From Pleodorina starrii (Eukaryota; Chlorophyta; Chlorophyceae; Chlamydomonadales; Volvocaceae), in the NCBI GenBank assembly GCA_030267565.1, contig BRXU01000048.1, positions 62,001 through 126,000 of the forward strand: a stretch of 64,000 bases of DNA. Reading direction: 5' to 3'. Positions 57,569 to 64,000 of this stretch are shown in pieces (the stretch's first letter is position 1; the number at the start of each line of letters is the position of its first letter). The position numbers were made by a program, and so were the translations under genes. The notes beneath the pieces are model-generated. The model was given only the letters and a program-made list of their open reading frames with translations. It was not told the DNA's origin and did no database searches.

Positions 57569-59416
57569 TTAGGAAGCGATACGCTCACGCCGCAAAGCAA
57601 ACATCTCGTATATAGCTTTCGCAAGACCACGCTGGTCATCAACTTGCATGACATCGTGAACACTCGCAGTAGTGGGTACACCTAAGTCCCAAATCTTCTG
57701 CCGCGCCGACACAAGAGCAGGACACTCCCATAGAAAATGCTTCTCGTCCTCGATAGCGCCATCAGAACGACACGCTTTGCATACACGAAGCTCTCTAGAC
57801 CGACTGCTTTCACTGTTAACCGCCAAATCAGAAACGCACAACCGAAAACGAAGTAAGGAACGATGGTGTGCCGGGGGGATATAACCCTCAAATTGCTTCG
57901 GCAGCCCCATCCAATGCTTATGGCGACACATCTTAACACCGGGCTTTCTGGCGTCTGTAACGAAAGCGCGCGGGTCCACGGCTAACCTATCGCTACCCCA
58001 GTCGTCGTTGACGCGACCTCTGAGGGTGTCCATCAGCGCCTCGACGTCAAGCTTGCTAGCCGCGTACCGCCTGACCCTAGTATCGATATTACCTGCCGCC
58101 GCGTCCTCGGCCCAGACATGCCCTAAATAATTCAGAACCCGGATGACCTTGGAGCCCCATCCGTCACCCTGCAAATTCGTTTCTAAAGCCAACCGGATCT
58201 CGTGGCGAAAGGCACTGTGGTACACGGTGCTAGTGACCTCCACCAAACTATTCCAAAAACGAAAAACAGACTCGGCCCAGTGTAACTGCAAGGGCATCTG
58301 ACCTAGCTCCCTAAACAACAACTGCAGAGGTGGAACGGCGGCTCCAACCAATTGCTTCATAAATGAAATCTGAAGCTTGACCATACGGTCTCGCGTAGCC
58401 GCTTCGAAATAGCAGGATCGTGGAGCTTCATTGGCCGGGAAACCCCTCTCTAGCAAGGCTAAAACCAAGTCGGCACCCCACAGCTGCGAACCGTACGACA
58501 ACACGGAACGGACTTGCGCGTTGAAACATTTCATACCGATGGAAGGCAACAGAAGCCCTTGCCGCCGCAATTTACTGAGCAGGGCAAACATGGCCCTCCG
58601 GCCCGCAGCATAAAGCTCATCCGTGCAGGAGGCGAAGGCACTGTTAGGGCCAAAATGCAGTCCGAGATAGCGTGCGCGTGTTTTCCAGACAATAGGCCGA
58701 TCCACCGGCAGCCCCTCCTCCGTTACGCGCATAGTAACCAAATCAGTGATCGCATAGAAATGGCTCCTGACCTGGTCGTTGGGGTAAAAGAACAGTAGCT
58801 CGCACTTCTTTGCATTAACAGTGAGACCGAACGCTTCCGACCACTCCCTCAACGCTCTGAGCAGGCTCATCAAACGACGTTTTGTCCCCGCAAAAAGACT
58901 GAGGTCATCCGCGTAGAGAGCCAAAGGCACTCGCCGACCTTCCACACTTGGGCAATCGGTGGCCGCCATGGCAGCCGGGAGCGCGACATCCAGGGCGTCG
59001 ACATAATCCGCAAAACCCTCCACAAAGAAACCAAACAGTGTGGGACTCATCGGGCAACCCTGCTTCACCCCTTGGGAGGAAGAGAAAGCCTGTCCAATAG
59101 AGCCGTTAACTTTGACCCGCAGTTCCACCCGCTCGTAGCAACGCTTCAGGGCATCTAAAGCAGCGCCATTAACTCCTCTTTCCTCAAGGCGAGCCCACAG
59201 TAATTCCCTATTCACCCGATCAACGGCCTTCTCAAAATCGATCTGGCAAACAAATAGCCCTTCACCCAGCAGTGCGTTGGGGGGGCCGTACGACAGCGAT
59301 CCGTTGCTGCGCGTGCGTGCCAGCCAAAGGTGGTGCGAGCGTTGGTCAACGGCAAAACTTGCCGAGTTCCAACCGCTCGGGGCGACGCTAATGACTACAA
59401 TACCGGCAAAACCCAT
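57569..59416 (-). CDS. Non-LTR (LINE) reverse transcriptase, 5'-truncated
   Basis: A 615-codon intact ORF. Residues 1-40 are encoded by the right-hand direct repeat; RT similarity starts abruptly afterwards. Motif A is QIDFEKAVD (Asp60), motif B is SQGVKQGCPMSPTLF (114-128), motif C is YADDL (168-172), so all three catalytic aspartates are present. A thumb and connection region and a terminal CKAC...HFLWEC zinc-binding motif, common in plant and algal LINEs, follow. The endonuclease and the first RT fingers are absent, so this is a truncated copy or one whose start was replaced by the repeat. An RNA-templated copying role is known for the family; activity of this copy is doubtful. Confidence 0.85.
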   Translation of the reverse strand: MGFAGIVVISVAPSGWNSASFAVDQRSHHLWLARTRSNGSLSYGPPNALLGEGLFVCQIDFEKAVDRVNRELLWARLEERGVNGAALDALKRCYERVELRVKVNGSIGQAFSSSQGVKQGCPMSPTLFGFFVEGFADYVDALDVALPAAMAATDCPSVEGRRVPLALYADDLSLFAGTKRRLMSLLRALREWSEAFGLTVNAKKCELLFFYPNDQVRSHFYAITDLVTMRVTEEGLPVDRPIVWKTRARYLGLHFGPNSAFASCTDELYAAGRRAMFALLSKLRRQGLLLPSIGMKCFNAQVRSVLSYGSQLWGADLVLALLERGFPANEAPRSCYFEAATRDRMVKLQISFMKQLVGAAVPPLQLLFRELGQMPLQLHWAESVFRFWNSLVEVTSTVYHSAFRHEIRLALETNLQGDGWGSKVIRVLNYLGHVWAEDAAAGNIDTRVRRYAASKLDVEALMDTLRGRVNDDWGSDRLAVDPRAFVTDARKPGVKMCRHKHWMGLPKQFEGYIPPAHHRSLLRFRLCVSDLAVNSESSRSRELRVCKACRSDGAIEDEKHFLWECPALVSARQKIWDLGVPTTASVHDVMQVDDQRGLAKAIYEMFALRRERIAS

Positions 59417-60297
59417 GATGTGCCGATATGCATATATCGGGAAATGAACAAAGTATGCTTAAAGCCGCAAAACTTGGGTGGACGGCCTGGCACTTGGTGG
59501 GTGGACAAAGGTGTGCGCCGCGCCAACGCGCGCACCTCCGTGCCTGAGACAATCCCAACTGCTGTGCCAGATAGAAGGTGGAAGGCCGTCCGGCGCAGGT
59601 GCCGTTGGCGCCCGGGGATATCGTTACAGTTCCGGACGGTGCTTGCGAGTCCCCGTCGGTTGCTGTCACTGACGTGCTCCAGCAAAAAGGCTGTTCTGTT
59701 GAAGTACAACGTTCATGGAGGTGCTGTATTAAAGCGTCTGCCGGCGTTGGAACACTTCCAATGTCCACAACCGGGGCGGCGGGAATCGCAACTGACGGAT
59801 GGCTCCAACTACGACCAGTTGAAACTTGATGACGACCCTTTGGAGGCGCAGGCGACCAGTTGAGCTGCTGTCGAGAGCCTAACGCCTTCGTGAACATGAC
59901 GTTCACCGCAAGCGCGCAACTGCAAGCCAAATTCTCCTTAAGGAAGATGCTATATAATTAGAAAGTGACAAGCTGCAACGACGCTGAAAAGTATTAGGCA
60001 GATACGGGGGACCAGTCAACTGTCGACTCACAGTTTTGGGACTGGTTAAGGTGTCCTCTGAAGTGCGTGGACATAAGAAATGTAATGAGTCTTTTCCTCT
60101 TTCATCCACATGTGTACATAAGCAATTGGAGCTGAGTAGGTATGTCGGCACAGTGGTTGACAGTTGAGGTTTCGGAGCTGTCCTTATTGCGTTGACATGC
60201 GGGCAGCACGAGCAGGGGCTGTTCCCTTTGCTCCATAGCTCTGGGGAAGATTTATGTCACAAGGTTATTATGGCCGATAATTACGCACGCGTTCATG
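59301..60297 (-). repeat. 997-bp direct repeat, right copy
   Basis: Same sequence as 56399-57395. On the minus strand it precedes the RT and supplies its ATG and first 40 codons. In the left copy the same reading start continues instead into Fam20-like gene sequence (to 56155). Confidence 0.9.
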
Positions 60298-60343
60298 CGT
60301 CTCGTGGCGTACGGCCGCTACATTGGATATCAGTATAATACGT

Positions 60344-60815
60344 AAAGGGGTGAGACCCCTGGCCACCCCGCTGTACGGGTCTCGTGAGACTCCGAGTGGA
60401 CGGCCATCGGGCTCCCCGGGGGTCTCAGGCCCTGATACCGTAGCGCGCCCTCCAAAAGTCTTTAATGCGCGAGTCTCAGAGGAATGAACTTAACAGCATT
60501 TTTAGTGATTTGACTGCCTGATCAAATATGCGTTAGTTTGAGGGCCGTCAGCAGGTCATCAAATCCGCGATGAACGGAAGAACGGTCTCCGCACTTTGGG
60601 TAATAATAAGTTGTATACTTGGTTGTATCCTTCGTACTCATTGTAAGGCCGCTTTGAGCCTCCATGGTCATGGGAAAATGGATCCACCGCATCTTCGCAC
60701 GTGTACGTGTCTCGCCCGCCACTAATCAGTACAATATTTTGCATAGAACACACAGCAATAGACTGACTAGTGGTGGCTGAGACCGCGAAGGGGTCTCAGG
60801 GGGTCTCACCCCTTT
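60344..60815. mobile_element. 472-bp terminal-inverted-repeat element (MITE-like)
   Basis: Left end AAAGGGGTGAGACCCCTGG and right end CAGGGGGTCTCACCCCTTT are inverted repeats with one mismatch. GGTCTC/GAGACC motifs recur inside both ends (60376-60385, 60418-60426, 60789-60797). It has no transposase, so it would be non-autonomous. Flanking CGT/ATAACGT is suggestive but a clean target duplication is not clear. Confidence 0.6.
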
Positions 60816-62720
60816 CGATAACGTAAATTACGAATCTGCTATGATGGCCTCCCCTCCGCACAGCCAACAGATATAACGCCTGATCCAAAAACATCTCACC
60901 TACAATTCACTCATGAACGGGTCGTCAGAGCATAGGATGACGAAGATTTTGCTTTGTCAGATACAGACAGCTCGCGTAATTCTGTAAAATTGGGGACCGT
61001 GTATACACGTAAGGGCCATGTTTGACACGGCTGGTGTACGTACACAATTTATACATGTGATGTAAACACGTTATAACGTGGCTAACATGGCCGGTAGGCC
61101 CGCCGCTAAGGTCGGCTACGGGTGTCGGTCAAAGACCACGCATCTTGAGAACAATGCTACGCGGAGCTGATGTCGTACTTTGCCTACTTTCGTTGGCCAA
61201 AGTACGGCGCATGGTTTATAGCCAATTTACATGACACGTTACGTTACCTCACGTTTACATGTAAAGGCCCAAACGGATCCCAATATACATGGGCTGTTTT
61301 GGGGGCGTTATCTCTGTTGGCGCGAGGTCCGTACACACTATGTTTTGAGGCGGTAACGTCAAAGCGCCCATGTCATATCACTCCAGCACGATGTTAAACC
61401 CTTAGGACGAAGCCTGCGAGCGTCGTTGCCCATAATAATGGAACCCGACGCGCCGAGGTCGGCCTCATCGCGCGAGAGCTCGTTCTCAGAGTACGCCAAG
61501 CCCTCGATGGCAGTCTCATCGCGCTCGTTGTTTGTATATTGATTGTACTACAGTTGTGCGGTGTCGGCGAGCGGCTGCGACCGCGGCCGGCCCTGCGCGG
61601 CGTCGGCATGGCTCTCGGAAGCTCGGCCTGGCCGACCACTGTGTCTTGTCGAGAAGCAGCAGCGCCTTGTCAAGATCCATGTTGACTTTATGCAGAACTA
61701 GCCGGCAGCGACACTCATTCGGGAGTGCCGACCGTGGTGGGGGACCGGTGCGCTTGTAGGTCGTACTATTTTGGAAAATAGTACGGCACGCATTCTCCCG
61801 CGCACTTATCATAAAAGGTATTCACATAACTGCCTGGCCTTGTATCGGTTCGTTATATGTGCCCCAGCAGCTTTGGTCACTTTCTCACTTAGGCAGCTAT
61901 TCATAGATGACATGACCACGCAATTCTCTGAGCAAATACGCGTAGCACGGGATTGCATTACATAAAACGGACCATACACGAGTTATGTACTAGGCACAAA
62001 TCTAGCGTAGCTAGCCGAAGCAGGGCTTAGGCAAGGGAAATCGCGATGTGCAATCCTGGCATGTCAAAGCCAAGCCGCATCCAGCCCTCTCGCTCATGTT
62101 ATGCATGAATACAGTCTTGCACGCATGAAAGCAGCCGCATGAAAGCTACAAGGGTCGTTCCGCGGTATTAGGCTGGACCTGGCACGATGCGGTACACGTT
62201 GGGGTGTGTGTGTGGAGGCCTGCTGTGGGCACTTGTAAATGTTGTTTGAGGATGTGGTTAGCTGGCCTTCGCCGGGGGCACAACACATACCTCTACCATG
62301 TCGTGACCCTTAGGTAGGCAGTGGTCGAAAAGTCTGAGGTGCAGTCCCACGCAGAAATAAAACGTCGTCTCCTCAGGGCGCGTGCGTCCGATTCTGAAAT
62401 CAAGTCTGAGGGATTCTGCGCGAAACCGTAAATATGGAGGAGGATTCCCCTGTTGAGTTCGGTAGGAATGGTAAGGTGCGTGATTGACTGCGCGCAGGGC
62501 TCCGTTGTTGTGGTTATTCCATTTAATGGGCTCCAGACCCTCGGGAGAGTCGCACCACGCAGCGGGTCAGCTGGCCGTGCACCGTAGCGGAGACGGCTAG
62601 GGCAAAGGGGCAGCAACTCGCAGGCTGCATTTGAATGGGCCCTGAGCCCTACACGCCCCCGTTGGAGGGTCCGGTGGAGTTGTAAGTCGATCGACCGCAT
62701 GTACAGCAAGGTACGGTATA
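60816..62720. other. AT-richer intergenic DNA, no supported gene
   Basis: It is rich in short palindromes and GTAC/ACGT words (for example 61005-61085). Small ORFs such as 61170-61397 on plus have no recognised family. This is where missing 5' exons of the Fam20-like gene might lie, but none could be identified. Confidence 0.45.
61762..61785. repeat. Perfect 11-bp hairpin
   Basis: CGTACTATTTT-GG-AAAATAGTACG, perfectly complementary arms with a two-base loop. Confidence 0.8.
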
Positions 62721-62723
62721 GCA

Positions 62724-63149
62724 GTGTGGGATGAAGGGGAATGTGCGCTTTCAGCTATGGAGGGGGCCGTCGCTCGGACCCCTGGGTGCAGCGGCCGTGC
62801 GGACCCTGTCAACGGGCCGGCGATTGACCACAACCGCGACGAGGAGATGCAGGACACCGGTGACAACAACAGCGCCGAGGCAGCAAGCCTGCTGCGCTTC
62901 GCGAGCTCCCAAAGCTCAGTCCAATTGAGCTCTCGTCGGAGGCGACATCGCAACGCGACGTACCACTGGCGTCCTACATTGCTTACATCTGTGCGCGACG
63001 GCCGTCAACACGGACAAGGCGTTCGCCTGGATACTCCCTCACATCTCGCCAGCCAAGCTGTCCAGGCGCCTACGCCTGGACGTCTTCAACGGACAAGCAG
63101 GCTGAAGCATTATCTTGACAGATTGCGTTTCATATGTCAGGAAATTTAA
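62724..63149 (+). pseudogene. Decayed ORF of unknown family
   Basis: One plus frame is open for 141 codons (62724-63149) with DEEMQDTGDNN and AEAASLLRFASSQSS. Other frames carry equally protein-like pieces, such as EATSQRDVPLASYIAYICA and, one frame over, NTDKAFAWILPHISPAKL (about 62935-63105). Protein-like pieces split across frames suggest a frameshifted old gene or transposon ORF. No family was recognised. Confidence 0.25.
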
Positions 63150-63600
63150 AAATGTTATGAGGCCGGGTTGCAAACCTCAACTCCGGGCGCAGTGCCGCAG
63201 TCGGCCAAGTCCATCCTTTTGAATGGTTTCGCCTGCGGCGCGCGTGCGATGCGATGACGTACAACGCCCAATCGCAACGTTCAGCGACGAGCGACCGAAC
63301 CGACTAACTGAGCTTATTTTCCAAGTAACTGAATAGCCTGCAATTGCAGGGAGCACGTTGTTCTGGGCTCCTAAGCGAACTTCTCTTCTCACCTGAACAA
63401 AACTGTTTGCACTTCTGACTACTGAACTACCTATTCACGTCAGAAACACTGAATGGATAGCATACACTGAAATCGTGTGTGAAAACAGTGAGTTACTCGA
63501 TTGGCGACAGCCGGCTGTATACCTTGACTCCCTAAATAAGGCGTTAAGCCTCGTCACGACGCCAGAACAGTCACTGGCAGTTGCTTAGCAATGCGCCCTG

Positions 63601-63855
63601 ACATGTTTCAGTGTCATTGAAAAGCTGTCAGGAGCACTTGGTCAGCGTCAGCTCATTCCGCCGCGACAATTGCTTACATCTCAACCCATTGCACAATATG
63701 GCCGCAAAATTCATGTCTACCCTCGCAATCTGCTCATCAATCACCTCCTCCTTACTCGCGCGCTTGGTATCGACGCCATGATGCCTCCACAGGAACGCAG
63801 CGCTGCGTACTCTTGCACTTTGACGCGCTGGCGGCTAGAAGGCTTCCATAAATAA
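63601..63855 (+). pseudogene. Fragmentary ORF, unknown family
   Basis: A plus frame reads VIEKLSGALGQRQLIPPRQL, then QPIAQYGRKIHVYPRNLLIN and ends at TAA after RWRLEGFHK. It is protein-like but short, with stops immediately upstream. It may be part of the same decayed unit as 62724-63149. Confidence 0.25.
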
Positions 63856-63871
63856 TTACTGTTGCTGGCAG

Positions 63872-64000
63872 AGAGGGCTACATCGGAGCTTGACCGCACG
63901 GCCGCAGCCCGGTCCACCCGGTCGCCGGCATCCACCACCTCCCCGACCCCGCCCGACCTTTCAGCAAGCCGGGTACCCGAACACCCGCTGGAGCCCACAT
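63872..64000 (+). other. Possible partial exon at window edge
   Basis: After TTGCTGGCAG (a fair splice acceptor) a plus frame stays open to the window end (LDRTAAARSTRSPASTTSPTP). The minus strand is also open here (63741-63998). Strand and reality cannot be decided from this window. Confidence 0.2.

Larger units (their letters stand above)
56399..60297 (-). mobile_element. Repeat-RT-repeat retroelement in 5' part of Fam20-like gene
   Basis: Two 997-bp direct repeats enclose a 1905-bp centre with a LINE-type reverse transcriptase ORF, all read on the minus strand. The structure looks like an LTR element, but the RT is of non-LTR type and no gag, protease, RNase H or integrase is seen. No short target-site duplication was found at 56399 or 60297. 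It lies directly upstream of the first Fam20-like exon, in the same orientation. Confidence 0.65.

Noticed and set aside
57569..59416. Penelope-like element (which can have pseudo-LTR repeats)
   Set aside because: RT motifs QGCPMSP and YADDL with a C-terminal CxxC...H...C motif fit LINE RTs better; no GIY-YIG domain was seen.
56399..60297. Canonical LTR retrotransposon
   Set aside because: No gag, protease, RNase H or integrase; RT motifs are LINE-type; repeat ends lack TG/CA; no short target duplication seen.

Overview
The window is nuclear DNA of a green alga, most likely a volvocine (Chlamydomonas/Volvox/Gonium type). This is inferred from GC-rich genes with many short GT-AG introns, Ala/Gly/Gln homopolymers inside proteins, a Fused-type kinase carrying armadillo repeats, an algal bZIP factor, and noncoding DNA full of micro- and minisatellites. 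I see no bacterial or organellar gene organisation. Exons were joined by hand from GT-AG junctions and reading phase.

Layout. (1) 1-12.2 kb is repeat-dominated. It holds one plausible tRNA-Arg(CCU) on the minus strand at 1618-1690, a palindromic satellite near 2.3 kb, and a striking 3.9-11.7 kb array of duplicated blocks. Each block combines (GGTTGC)n hexamers, a tRNA-like module with two B-box sequences, and (CCCCTAG)n heptamers that are circular variants of the plant/algal telomere heptamer. (2) 13.4-17.1 kb: a six-exon minus-strand F-box gene with a coiled-coil tail. (3) 18.4-27.1 kb: a plus-strand bZIP transcription factor gene with at least 15 exons, divergent from the F-box gene. (4) 27.1-33.2 kb: a long interval without a convincing gene. 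(5) 33.2-47.1 kb: a complete 29-exon minus-strand Fused/TIO (STK36-like) kinase gene, 1487 codons without the stop, in frame across every junction. (6) 47.8-49.2 kb: a plus-strand candidate coding region of unknown function. (7) 52.4-56.3 kb: eight 3' exons of a minus-strand Fam20/four-jointed-like kinase gene. (8) 56.4-60.3 kb: a 997-bp exact-looking direct repeat flanking a 5'-truncated LINE-type reverse transcriptase, sitting where the missing 5' part of the Fam20-like gene should begin. (9) 60.3-64 kb: a 472-bp inverted-repeat element and decayed ORFs.

The genes are ordinary eukaryotic single units (ubiquitin-ligase adaptor, transcription factor, cilium/cytokinesis kinase, secretory kinase) with no operon-like link. 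The most unusual parts are the telomere-like composite array, the repeat-RT-repeat structure, and the Fam20-like kinase in an alga.
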